From Brevundimonas sp. (GTDB lineage Bacteria; Pseudomonadota; Alphaproteobacteria; Caulobacterales; Caulobacteraceae), in the NCBI RefSeq assembly GCF_003248455.1, contig NZ_QFNM01000013.1, positions 7,748 through 71,747 of the forward strand: a DNA stretch of 64,000 bases, in the 5' to 3' direction. This document shows, in pieces, positions 34,760-42,578 of this stretch. The position numbers were made by a program, and so were the translations under genes. Every line of letters starts with the position of its first letter. Position 1 is the first letter of the stretch. The notes under the pieces are model-generated. The model ran no database searches and had not been told where the DNA came from. It was given only the letters and a program-made list of their open reading frames with translations.

Positions 34760-35640
34760 TGACCATCGACCGGCGAGGGCTGTTGGTTGCAGGGCTGGCG
34801 ATGACCGCCGGATGCACGCCTGCGCCGGTCGCGCGGCCTCCGTCCACGGCGAATGCGGAGGGGCGGCCACGTCGCGTGGTGTCGCTGAACCCTTGTCTGG
34901 ATGTCATCCTGGTGCAGGTCGCCGACCGCGACCAGATCGCCGCCCTAAGCCACTATGCGCGCGAGGACTACGGCTCGACCATCGCGCCCCTGGCCCGGAC
35001 CCTGCCCTTCACCTACGAGACGGCCGAGGAGGTGATCGCCCTTCGCCCCGATCTGGTCCTGACCGGGCGGCATTCGTCGCTGGCCACCCGCAACGCCCTG
35101 GATCGGCTGAAGATTCCCGCCGCCCTGTTCGGCGTGCCCGACACCGTCGCCGAAAGCCTGGCCCAGGTGCGCGAGATGGCCGCCGCCGTCGGGCATCCCG
35201 AGCGCGGAGAGACCCTGGTCGGCCGCATCGAGGCGGCCCTGGCCACCGCCGCCCCGCCGCCCGGAACTCCGCTCCTGTCGGCCCTGGTCTTCATGCCCGG
35301 CGGCTTCGCCTCCGGCCCCGGCACCCTGATGGACGAGATGATGCGCCGCGCGGGCCTGATCAACGCCGCCGGCCGCTATGGCCTGCGCCGCACCATGAAC
35401 GTGCCGCTGGAACAGGTCATCGCCGATCCGCCCGATGTCCTCCTGTCCGGCGAACCCTATCCCGGCGCGCCCAGCTGGGCCGAACGGGTGATGGAGCATC
35501 CGGCCCTGTCGCATCTGGCGGGCGGAATGAACCGGGCGACCTTCCCCGAGCGGCTGCTGTTCTGCGGCGGCCCGGTCCTGATCCAGACGGCGGCGGCCCT
35601 GGCCCGGGCGCGCGACGACGCATTGGCGAGCCGAAGATGA
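34759..35640 (+). CDS. btuF: Cobalamin ABC transporter, substrate-binding protein
   Basis: A 293-residue periplasmic binding protein of the helical-backbone (BtuF/FhuD-like) class. The N-terminus has a lipoprotein-like signal (GLAMTAGC, Cys near residue 19). The mature part starts RRVVSLNPCLDVILVQVADRDQI and includes the LRPDLVLTGRH stretch. Partners btuC and btuD follow directly. The ATG at 34759 overlaps the cobO stop. The ligand is assigned from the B12 riboswitch and operon. Confidence 0.9.
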   Translation: MTIDRRGLLVAGLAMTAGCTPAPVARPPSTANAEGRPRRVVSLNPCLDVILVQVADRDQIAALSHYAREDYGSTIAPLARTLPFTYETAEEVIALRPDLVLTGRHSSLATRNALDRLKIPAALFGVPDTVAESLAQVREMAAAVGHPERGETLVGRIEAALATAAPPPGTPLLSALVFMPGGFASGPGTLMDEMMRRAGLINAAGRYGLRRTMNVPLEQVIADPPDVLLSGEPYPGAPSWAERVMEHPALSHLAGGMNRATFPERLLFCGGPVLIQTAAALARARDDALASRR

Positions 35641-36623
35641 AACCTGTCAGCCGACCCCTTCTCTATGCGGGTCTTGTCGTCCTGCTGCTGATCCTGTCGG
35701 GGGCCAGCCTGATCGCCGGCAAGGTCTGGGTGCCCTGGACCGCCTGGATGTCTCCAGACATCGACCCGCGCTGGGCCATCGTCTTTGAACTGCGTCTGCC
35801 GCGCACGATTCTGGGCGTCGCCGTCGGCGCGGCTCTGGGCCTGTCGGGCGCGGTGCTGCAGGGCTATACGCGCAACCCCCTGGCCGATCCCGGCGTGCTG
35901 GGCGTGTCGGCGATGGCGGCCCTGGGGGCGGTGCTGACCCTCTATTACGGGGTGACGGCCGTGGCGCCGTGGGCCCTGCCGGTCGCGGCGATCAGCGGCG
36001 CCCTGATCGGGGTGGGGGTGTTGATGGCCCTGTCCGGTTCGGCCTCCAGCCTGGTCACTTTCATCCTGGCCGGGGCGATCCTGAACATCCTGTCCAGCGC
36101 GGGCGTGTCCCTGGCCCTGTCGCTGGCGCCCAATCCCTGGGCGGTGAACGAGATCGTCGACTGGCTGATGGGATCGCTGGCCGACCGCAGCTTCGAGGAG
36201 GTCAGGACGGCCCTGCCCTTCATCGTCGTCGGCTGCGGCCTGTTGCTGACCCTGGGCCGGGCGCTGGACGCCCTGACCCTGGGCGAGACGGGCGCGCGGT
36301 CGCTGGGCGTGTCCATGCCGCTGACCCGCTGGACCCTGGCCCTGGGCGTCGGGCTGGCGGCGGGGGCCAGCGTGGCGGTGACGGGCGTGATCGGCTTCGT
36401 CGGCCTGGTCACGCCGCATCTGCTGCGGCCGTTGGTCGGGGCGCGGCCGGGCGCGCTTCTTGTGCCCGGCACCCTGGGCGGGGCGGTCATCGTCCTGGCC
36501 GGCGACGTCCTGGTGCGCCTGACCCCGGCGGCGGGCGAGGTCAAGCTGGGCGTCGCCATGGCGGCCGTGGGCGCGCCCTTCTTCCTGGTCCTGTTGCTGC
36601 GTCTGAGGAGGACCGTCGCATGA
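35637..36623 (+). CDS. btuC: Cobalamin ABC transporter, permease
   Basis: A 328-residue FecCD/BtuC-type permease with about ten membrane segments. Family signatures are ELRLPRTILGVAVGAALGLSGAVLQG near the N-terminus, NPLADPGVLGVS, and GFVGLVTPHLLRPLVG toward the C-terminus. It forms the inner-membrane channel that takes substrate from BtuF, powered by BtuD. It overlaps btuF and btuD by 4 bases each. Confidence 0.94.
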   Translation: MKPVSRPLLYAGLVVLLLILSGASLIAGKVWVPWTAWMSPDIDPRWAIVFELRLPRTILGVAVGAALGLSGAVLQGYTRNPLADPGVLGVSAMAALGAVLTLYYGVTAVAPWALPVAAISGALIGVGVLMALSGSASSLVTFILAGAILNILSSAGVSLALSLAPNPWAVNEIVDWLMGSLADRSFEEVRTALPFIVVGCGLLLTLGRALDALTLGETGARSLGVSMPLTRWTLALGVGLAAGASVAVTGVIGFVGLVTPHLLRPLVGARPGALLVPGTLGGAVIVLAGDVLVRLTPAAGEVKLGVAMAAVGAPFFLVLLLRLRRTVA

Positions 36624-37390
36624 GCGTCCTGGCCTGCCGGAACCTGTCGGTCGTCATCGGTCCGACCCGCATCCTGTCCGACGTCGCCCTGGACATCGCC
36701 GTGGGCCGGGTCACGGCCGTCGTCGGTCCCAATGGCGCGGGCAAGTCCACCCTGCTGTCCTGCCTGGCCGGGCTGCGCGCGCCGTCGTCCGGCGCGGTCG
36801 CCCTGGACGGCGAGGCCCTGGCGGCGATGAAGCCGCGCGCCCGCGCCCGCCGCATCGCCTTCCTGCCCCAGACGCCCGAGATCGCCTGGTCGGTCGAGGC
36901 GCGCACCCTGGTCGAACTGGGCCGCACCCCCTTCGTCGGCGCGCGCGGCCAGACGGCGGCCGACCGCGCCGCCGTCGATCGGGCCATGACCGCCGCCAAC
37001 GTCTCGGCCTTCGAACGCCGGATCGTCGACACCCTGTCGGGGGGCGAGCGCGCCCGCGTCCTGATCGCCCGCGCCCTGGCCGGCGAGCCCGAATGGCTGT
37101 TGGCGGACGAACCGCTGACCGGCCTGGACCCGGCGCACCAGATCGACGCCGCCGCCCTGTTCCGCCGCCTGGCCGACGACGGGGCGGGCGTGGTCCTGAC
37201 ATTGCACGATCTCAGCCTGGCCCTGCGGCTGGCCGACCGGATCGTCGTCCTGGCCGAGGGCGGGGTGCTGGCCGACGATCCGCCCGAGACGGCCCTGACG
37301 CCCCAGGTGTTGCGCCGGGCCTATGGGGTGGAGGCGACCGTGGCCCAGGGCGCCGGCGGGCCGCTGATAGACGTCGTCCGCCGTGCTTAG
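36620..37390 (+). CDS. btuD: Cobalamin ABC transporter, ATP-binding protein
   Basis: A 256-residue ATPase. Walker A is VGPNGAGKSTLL (about residues 36-47), the Q-loop is FLPQTPE, the signature is TLSGGERARV, Walker B is WLLADEP and the switch histidine is in TLHDLS. It is the FecE/BtuD type that pairs with the preceding permease. It starts within the last codons of btuC and its end overlaps cbiB by 8 bases. Confidence 0.94.
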   Translation: MSVLACRNLSVVIGPTRILSDVALDIAVGRVTAVVGPNGAGKSTLLSCLAGLRAPSSGAVALDGEALAAMKPRARARRIAFLPQTPEIAWSVEARTLVELGRTPFVGARGQTAADRAAVDRAMTAANVSAFERRIVDTLSGGERARVLIARALAGEPEWLLADEPLTGLDPAHQIDAAALFRRLADDGAGVVLTLHDLSLALRLADRIVVLAEGGVLADDPPETALTPQVLRRAYGVEATVAQGAGGPLIDVVRRA

Positions 37391-38315
37391 GCGCCGCGCC
37401 CGGCTGGCCCTGGCGGCCCTGGCCGGCGAGGCGGCCGTGGGCTATCCGCAAGCCCTGCACCGCGTCCTGCCGCATCCGGTGGTCGGCCTGGGCGCCCTGA
37501 TCGACGCGGGCGAGCGGCGGTTGAACCGACCGGATCGTTTGCCGTCTGAACGCCGGATCGCGGGCGTGGCGACGGTTGCGGCCGCGGCCGGGGTCGCCGC
37601 CCTGGCCGGCCTTTTCGCCGCGCGCCTGCCCGGCCCGGCGCCGGTGCTGGCCGCCACCCTGGGCCTGGCCCAGCGCAGCCTCCACGACCATGTCGCCGCC
37701 GTCGCCTTGGCGCTGGAGGCGGACGATCTGGACGCCGCCCGCCTGGCCGTGGGCCGGATCGTCGGACGCGACACCGACGCCCTGGACGCCTCGGGCGTGG
37801 CCGCCGCCGCCATCGAGAGCCTGGCCGAAAGCTTCAACGACGGGGTGGTCGCCCCCGCCTTCTGGCTGGTCGTCGCGGGCCTGCCGGGCCTTTACGCCTA
37901 CAAGGCCGTCAACACCGCCGACAGCCTGATCGGCCACAAGGAGCCGCGCTGGCGCGATTTCGGCTGGGCCGCCGCCCGGACCGACGATGTGATGAACCTG
38001 GCGCCCGCGCGTCTGGCCGGGGCGCTGATCGCGGCGGCGGGCGGACGGAGCGCGGGCTGGCGCGTCATGGCCCGCGACGCCCGTCGCCACGCCTCGCCCA
38101 ACGCCGGCTGGCCCGAGGCGGCGATGGCGGGCGCGCTGGGGGTTCGTCTCGGCGGCCCGGTCGCCTATGACGGGGTCATGACCGAACGTCCGACCTTCGG
38201 CGAGGGCCCGGCGCCGACGCCCGGCGATCTGAGGCGCGCGCTGGACATCCATGTCCGCGCCTGCGGCCTGCTGTGGGCGGCGGTCGCCGTCGGGGGACGC
38301 GCATGGCGGCCCTGA
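37383..38315 (+). CDS. cbiB: Adenosylcobinamide-phosphate synthase
   Basis: A 310-residue membrane enzyme (CobD in Pseudomonas naming) that attaches the aminopropanol linker to adenosylcobyric acid. The GTG start at 37383 overlaps btuD. Family features include HPVVGLGALIDAGERRLN, the DTDALDASGVAAAAIESLAE block, ESFNDGVVAPAFW, the KAVNTADSLIGHK segment and the SPNAGWPEAAMAGALG motif near the C-terminus. About four membrane segments. It uses the product of cobC. Confidence 0.95.
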   Translation: MLRRRARLALAALAGEAAVGYPQALHRVLPHPVVGLGALIDAGERRLNRPDRLPSERRIAGVATVAAAAGVAALAGLFAARLPGPAPVLAATLGLAQRSLHDHVAAVALALEADDLDAARLAVGRIVGRDTDALDASGVAAAAIESLAESFNDGVVAPAFWLVVAGLPGLYAYKAVNTADSLIGHKEPRWRDFGWAAARTDDVMNLAPARLAGALIAAAGGRSAGWRVMARDARRHASPNAGWPEAAMAGALGVRLGGPVAYDGVMTERPTFGEGPAPTPGDLRRALDIHVRACGLLWAAVAVGGRAWRP

Positions 38316-39787
38316 TGATCCAGGGCTGCGGCTCGGACGTGGGCAAGTCGGTGCTGGTGGCGGGCCTGTGCCGCCTGTTCGCTGATCGCGGCTATGTCGT
38401 GCGTCCGTTCAAGCCCCAGAACATGAGCAACAACGCCGCCGTGACCGAACCCGACGCGACAGGGCGGCGGGGCGAGATCGGTCGCGCCCAGGCGCTTCAG
38501 GCCGTCGCCTGCCGCACCCCCCCGACGGTCCACATGAATCCGGTCCTGCTGAAGCCCCAGAGCGATGTCGGCGCCCAGCTGGTCGTGCGGGGCCAGGTCG
38601 AGGCCAGCTATCCGGCCATGGCCTATCAGGCGCGAAAGGCCGCCCTGCTGGCGGTGGTGCTGGACAGTTTTCGTCGGCTCGAAGCCGAGGCCGATCTGGT
38701 CATCGTCGAGGGGGCGGGCAGTCCGGCCGAGATCAATCTGCGCGACGGCGACATCGCCAACATGGGCTTCGCCTTGGCCGCCGGCGTGCCTGTCGTCCTG
38801 GTCGGGGACATCGACCGGGGCCATGTCATCGCCGCCCTGGTCGGCGCCCAGGCGGTGCTGGAGGCGGCGGACGCCGCGGCGATCAAGGGCTTCATCGTCA
38901 ACAAGTTCCGCGGCGACCCCGCCCTGTTCGACGACGGACGGCGCTGGATCGAAACCCGCACCGGCTGGCCCGACCTGGGCCTGGTCCCCTGGCTGGCGGC
39001 CGCGCGCCGCCTGCCGGCCGAGGATGCGGTGGTGCTGGACACGCCGGTCGGGGGCGGCGCGCCTCGGCTGAAGATCGCCGTCCCCGTCCTGCGCCACATC
39101 GCCAACTTCGACGATTTCGACCCGCTTCGGGCCGAACCGTCGGTCGATCTGACCTATGTTCCGCCCGGAGCCCCGCTGCCCGGCGACGCCGACCTGATCG
39201 TCCTGCCGGGCTCCAAGGCGACCCTGTCGGACCTGGCCTTCGTGCGCGAGCAGGGCTGGGACATCGACATCGCGGCCCATGTGCGGCGCGGCGGCCGGGT
39301 GCTGGGCGTCTGCGGCGGGTTCCAGATGCTGGGCCGCAGCGTCGCCGATCCCGACGGGATCGAGGGTCCGCCCGGATCGACGCCGGGCCTGGGCCTTCTG
39401 GCCATCGACACCGTCCTGACCGGGGACAAGGTGCTGGCGCCGTGTCGCGGCCTCACGCCCGGCGGCGCGGCTTACGAAGGCTTCGAGATGCATATGGGAC
39501 GCACGACCGGGCCGGGGCTGGCGCGGCCCTGGCTGCGGCGGTCGGACGGGACGGGCGAGGGGGCGATCTCGGCCGACGGCCGCGTGTTCGGCGCCTATGT
39601 CCATCGGCTGTTCGACAGCGGTCCGGCCCGCGCCGATCTTCTGTCCGGCCTGGGCGCGGCCTCTACGGCGCTGGATCACCGGCTGCAGGTCGACCAGGCC
39701 CTGGACGAGATCGCCGCCGTTCTGGAAACCCATCTGGACGTGGCGGCCCTGGCGCGGCTGGCGGGCCTTGGAGAGTTGCGATCATGA
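38303..39787 (+). CDS. cobQ: Cobyric acid synthase
   Basis: A 494-residue glutamine amidotransferase that amidates adenosylcobyrinic acid a,c-diamide at positions b, d, e and g. The N-terminal dethiobiotin-synthetase-like ATPase part has GCGSDVGKSVLVAGL, followed by FKPQNMSNNAAV. The C-terminal class I-like glutaminase has its nucleophile cysteine in GRVLGVCGGFQMLG and a histidine in AYVHRLFD. The ATG at 38303 is used; it lies 13 bases before the cbiB stop. The frame start further upstream overlaps cbiB more deeply and reads as shadow. Confidence 0.95.
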   Translation: MAALMIQGCGSDVGKSVLVAGLCRLFADRGYVVRPFKPQNMSNNAAVTEPDATGRRGEIGRAQALQAVACRTPPTVHMNPVLLKPQSDVGAQLVVRGQVEASYPAMAYQARKAALLAVVLDSFRRLEAEADLVIVEGAGSPAEINLRDGDIANMGFALAAGVPVVLVGDIDRGHVIAALVGAQAVLEAADAAAIKGFIVNKFRGDPALFDDGRRWIETRTGWPDLGLVPWLAAARRLPAEDAVVLDTPVGGGAPRLKIAVPVLRHIANFDDFDPLRAEPSVDLTYVPPGAPLPGDADLIVLPGSKATLSDLAFVREQGWDIDIAAHVRRGGRVLGVCGGFQMLGRSVADPDGIEGPPGSTPGLGLLAIDTVLTGDKVLAPCRGLTPGGAAYEGFEMHMGRTTGPGLARPWLRRSDGTGEGAISADGRVFGAYVHRLFDSGPARADLLSGLGAASTALDHRLQVDQALDEIAAVLETHLDVAALARLAGLGELRS

Positions 39788-40794
39788 GCGAGCCTTTCCC
39801 GACCGAAGCGGCCGTGCGCGCCGGGCTGGACGCCCAGGCCCGCCCGCCGGGTTCGTTGGGCCGGATCGAGGATCTGGCCGTCGAGCTGGCCCTGATCCAG
39901 CGCACCGCCACGCCCCGCGCCGATCGGATCGCCCTGCTGATCTTCGCCGGCGATCATGGCCTGACCCAGGACGGCGTCTCCGCCTATCCGGCCGACGTCA
40001 CCCCGGCGATGGTCGCCACCTTCCTGGCCGGGCGGGCCACGGCCAACGCCTTCGCCCGCGCCGTGGGCGTCGAGACGACCGTGATCGACGCCGGGGTCGC
40101 CGCCGACCTGTCCCATCCCGCCCTGGTCGACGCCAAGACGGGCCGGGGCACGAAAAACGCCGCCCGCGAGCCGGCCATGACCCCGGATCAGGCGCGCCTG
40201 GCCCTGGCGCGGGGCGCCGAGCAGGCCAGGGCCGCCCTGGATCGCGGCGCCGACATCCTTGCGCTGGGCGAGATGGGCATCGGCTCCACCGCCTCGGCCG
40301 CCCTGCTGATGCACCGGCTGGCGCCCGCGCCGCTGGACGACTGCGTCGGGGTCGGCACGGGCCACGATGCGGCGGGGTTGGCGCACAAGCGGGCGGTGCT
40401 GGCGCGGGCCGCCGGACGCTCCGACGCGACCGAACCGCTGGAGGTGCTGCGCCAGTTCGGCGGCTATGAGATCGCCATGATGGCCGGCGCCATACATGGC
40501 GCGGCGGATCGCAATGCGCCGGTGATCGTGGACGGTTTCATCTGCACCGCCGCCGCCCTGGTCGCCGTGCGCCTGAGGCCCGAGACGCGCCGCGTCTGCC
40601 TGTTCGCCCACCGTTCCGCCGAGGCGGGCCACGGCCGGATGCTCCAGGCGCTGGACGCCCGGCCGCTGCTGGACCTGAACCTGCGGCTGGGCGAGGGAAC
40701 CGGCGCCCTTCTGGCCGCGCCCTTGGTCCGCGCCGCCGCCGCCCTGTTGTCCGATGTCGCCAGCCTGGACGACGTCATGGCCGGCCGTCTCTGA
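39784..40794 (+). CDS. cobT: Nicotinate-nucleotide-dimethylbenzimidazole phosphoribosyltransferase
   Basis: A 336-residue enzyme that makes alpha-ribazole 5'-phosphate from dimethylbenzimidazole and nicotinate mononucleotide. Conserved blocks: RPPGSLGRIEDLAVELA, FAGDHGLTQDGVSAYP, LGEMGIGSTASAA, GTGHDAAGL, VDGFICTAAAL and the catalytic glutamate in LRLGEGTGALLA near the C-terminus. It overlaps cobQ by 4 bases, and cobS starts 1 base after its stop. Confidence 0.96.
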   Translation: MSEPFPTEAAVRAGLDAQARPPGSLGRIEDLAVELALIQRTATPRADRIALLIFAGDHGLTQDGVSAYPADVTPAMVATFLAGRATANAFARAVGVETTVIDAGVAADLSHPALVDAKTGRGTKNAAREPAMTPDQARLALARGAEQARAALDRGADILALGEMGIGSTASAALLMHRLAPAPLDDCVGVGTGHDAAGLAHKRAVLARAAGRSDATEPLEVLRQFGGYEIAMMAGAIHGAADRNAPVIVDGFICTAAALVAVRLRPETRRVCLFAHRSAEAGHGRMLQALDARPLLDLNLRLGEGTGALLAAPLVRAAAALLSDVASLDDVMAGRL

Positions 40795-40795
40795 C

Positions 40796-41566
40796 GTGGC
40801 GCGCCAGATCGCCCTGTTCCTGACGGCCCTCCAGTTCCTGACGCGCATCCCCGTGCCGGCGATCCCGGGGTTCCAGCCCGACTGGACCGCCCGTTCGGCC
40901 CGTTATTTCCCCGTCGTCGGGGCCCTGGTCGGCGCAGTATCGGCGGCGGTTCTGGCCGGGGCGTCCCAGCTCTGGTCGGGCCCGGTTCCCGCCGTCCTGG
41001 CCGTCGCCGCCGCTATCGCCCTGACCGGGGCCTTTCACGAGGACGGGCTGGCGGACAGCGCCGACGGCCTGGGCGGCGGCCAGACCCCGGCGCGACGGCT
41101 GGAGATCATGAAGGACAGCCGCATCGGCACCTTCGGCGCCCTGGCCCTGATCCTGTCGGTGGCGCTGAGGATCGGCGCGCTCCAGGCGATGGCGCACGCC
41201 CTCCCGCTCGCGGTCGCAGCCCTGATCGGCGCCAATGGGGGCGGGCGCGGCGCGGCGGTCCTGATCATGGGGCTGGCGCCCTACGCCGGCGACCGCGACC
41301 GGACCAAGGTCAAGCCGACAGCCGACGGCGTGACGGGCCGCGAGACCTTCGTCGCCCTGGCCTTCGCCGCCCTGGCGGTCGCGCCCTTGGCCTTGGCCGC
41401 TCCGGGCGCCGCGATGGCCGCCGTGATCGCCGGCGCCGCCGGCGCCGCCTTCGTCGCCCTTCTGGCGCGCAGGCTGATCGGCGGCTGGGTCGGCGATGTG
41501 CTGGGCGCGGCCGAACAGGCGTTCGAGATCGGCTTTCTCTTGGCCTTGGCGGCGGTCCTGGCGTGA
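40796..41566 (+). CDS. cobS: Adenosylcobinamide-GDP ribazoletransferase (cobalamin synthase)
   Basis: A 256-residue membrane protein that joins adenosylcobinamide-GDP with alpha-ribazole (or its phosphate) to finish the cobalamin skeleton. Signatures are LQFLTRIPVP at the N-terminus, GAFHEDGLADSADGLGGG with its acidic metal-binding residues, and MKDSRIGTFGALAL. About seven membrane segments. The GTG at 40796 is one base after the cobT stop; it gives the usual family N-terminus. Confidence 0.94.
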   Translation: MARQIALFLTALQFLTRIPVPAIPGFQPDWTARSARYFPVVGALVGAVSAAVLAGASQLWSGPVPAVLAVAAAIALTGAFHEDGLADSADGLGGGQTPARRLEIMKDSRIGTFGALALILSVALRIGALQAMAHALPLAVAALIGANGGGRGAAVLIMGLAPYAGDRDRTKVKPTADGVTGRETFVALAFAALAVAPLALAAPGAAMAAVIAGAAGAAFVALLARRLIGGWVGDVLGAAEQAFEIGFLLALAAVLA

Positions 41567-42078
41567 GGATCGTCGTCGCCCCCCTGCACGAGGTCGAGGC
41601 GGCGATCCGCCGGTGGCGGCCCTCGCATCTGGTCAGCCTGGGGTCGCCGGGGGCCGAGGCCTTTCCGGCGCCATCCGGCGTGTCGCGCCTGGCCCTGACC
41701 TTTCACGACATCGTCGAACCGCGCGAGGGGCTGCAGGCCGTCACGCCGGGCCAGGTCGCGGACCTTCTGGACTTCGCCGCCGCCTGGCCGGGTCAGGCGC
41801 CCCTGCTGATCCACTGCTGGGCGGGGGTCAGCCGTTCCCCCGCCGCCGCCTACGCCGTCGGCTGCGCGGTCGAGGGGCCGCCCGCCGCTTCGGTCCTGGC
41901 CGCCCGCCTGCGCGCCGCCGCCCCTTTCGCCACCCCCAATGCGCGGCTGGTCGCCCTGGCCGACGACCGGCTGGGCGGCGGCGGCGCCCTGACCCGCGCC
42001 ATTGGAGACATCGGCCGGGGCGCGGAGACCGCGACCGGCGCGACCTTCGTCCTCGAGCTTTCCGCCAACCGCCGCTGA
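41563..42078 (+). CDS. Cysteine-based (protein tyrosine phosphatase-like) phosphatase in cob operon
   Basis: A 171-residue cytoplasmic protein. The C-x5-R phosphatase signature is HCWAGVSRSPA, with Cys85 and Arg91. A likely general-acid aspartate is in TFHDIVEP (about residue 49). The fold plan fits dual-specificity/tyrosine phosphatases. The start overlaps the cobS stop (GTGA), so it is translationally coupled to the cobalamin synthase gene and is the last gene of the riboswitch operon. No CobC/CobZ-type alpha-ribazole phosphatase is present in the cluster, so a role in that step is an attractive inference, not shown by sequence. Confidence 0.85.
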   Translation: MRIVVAPLHEVEAAIRRWRPSHLVSLGSPGAEAFPAPSGVSRLALTFHDIVEPREGLQAVTPGQVADLLDFAAAWPGQAPLLIHCWAGVSRSPAAAYAVGCAVEGPPAASVLAARLRAAAPFATPNARLVALADDRLGGGGALTRAIGDIGRGAETATGATFVLELSANRR

Positions 42079-42149
42079 GGCCGCCTTCGGCGGATACGAT
42101 CTCTTAACCGCGCAGGAATACAACCAATACGAGTATTGACGAGGTTGGC

Positions 42150-42578
42150 ATGACGCGGCGCGGTCCCATCTCATGCGATAGGCTCAGGACGCGAGAGGGG
42201 GCGGCGGCGGTCGAGTTCGCCCTGGTCGGGCCGATCCTGATCCTGCTTCTGATCGGCATCGTCGTCTATGGCGGCTGGTTCCTGACGGCCCAGACGGTCC
42301 AGGCCGTGGCGTCGGAAGGCGCCCGCGCCGCCATCGGGGGACTTGACGCCGCCGAGCGCGAGACCCTGGCGCGCGGCGAGGTCGCGACCGCCGTGCGCGG
42401 CGTGGCCCTGGACCCCCGGCGGACAAGCGTCCAGGTCGCCGAGGAGGCCGGTCGCCTGCGCATCGTCGTCGCCTATGACGCCAGCGACAGTCCCCTGATG
42501 CTGATGGGCGGAATGCTGCCCCGCCCGCCGGCGGTCATCCGCCGCGCGGCCGTGGTCCAGGTCGGCGATCCGTCGTGA
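42150..42578 (+). CDS. TadE-like pseudopilin-type protein
   Basis: A 142-residue protein with the TadE signature: a short basic N-terminus, REGAAAVEFALVGPILILLLIGIV (about residues 17-40, a conserved Glu within the hydrophobic segment) and a small periplasmic domain. TadE-like proteins belong to Flp/Tad pilus machinery. A CtrA-like half site (TTAACC) lies about 45 bases upstream, as often before pilus genes in this order; that is weak evidence. It overlaps the next gene by 4 bases. No flp, cpaF or other tad gene is present nearby. Confidence 0.82.
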   Translation: MTRRGPISCDRLRTREGAAAVEFALVGPILILLLIGIVVYGGWFLTAQTVQAVASEGARAAIGGLDAAERETLARGEVATAVRGVALDPRRTSVQVAEEAGRLRIVVAYDASDSPLMLMGGMLPRPPAVIRRAAVVQVGDPS

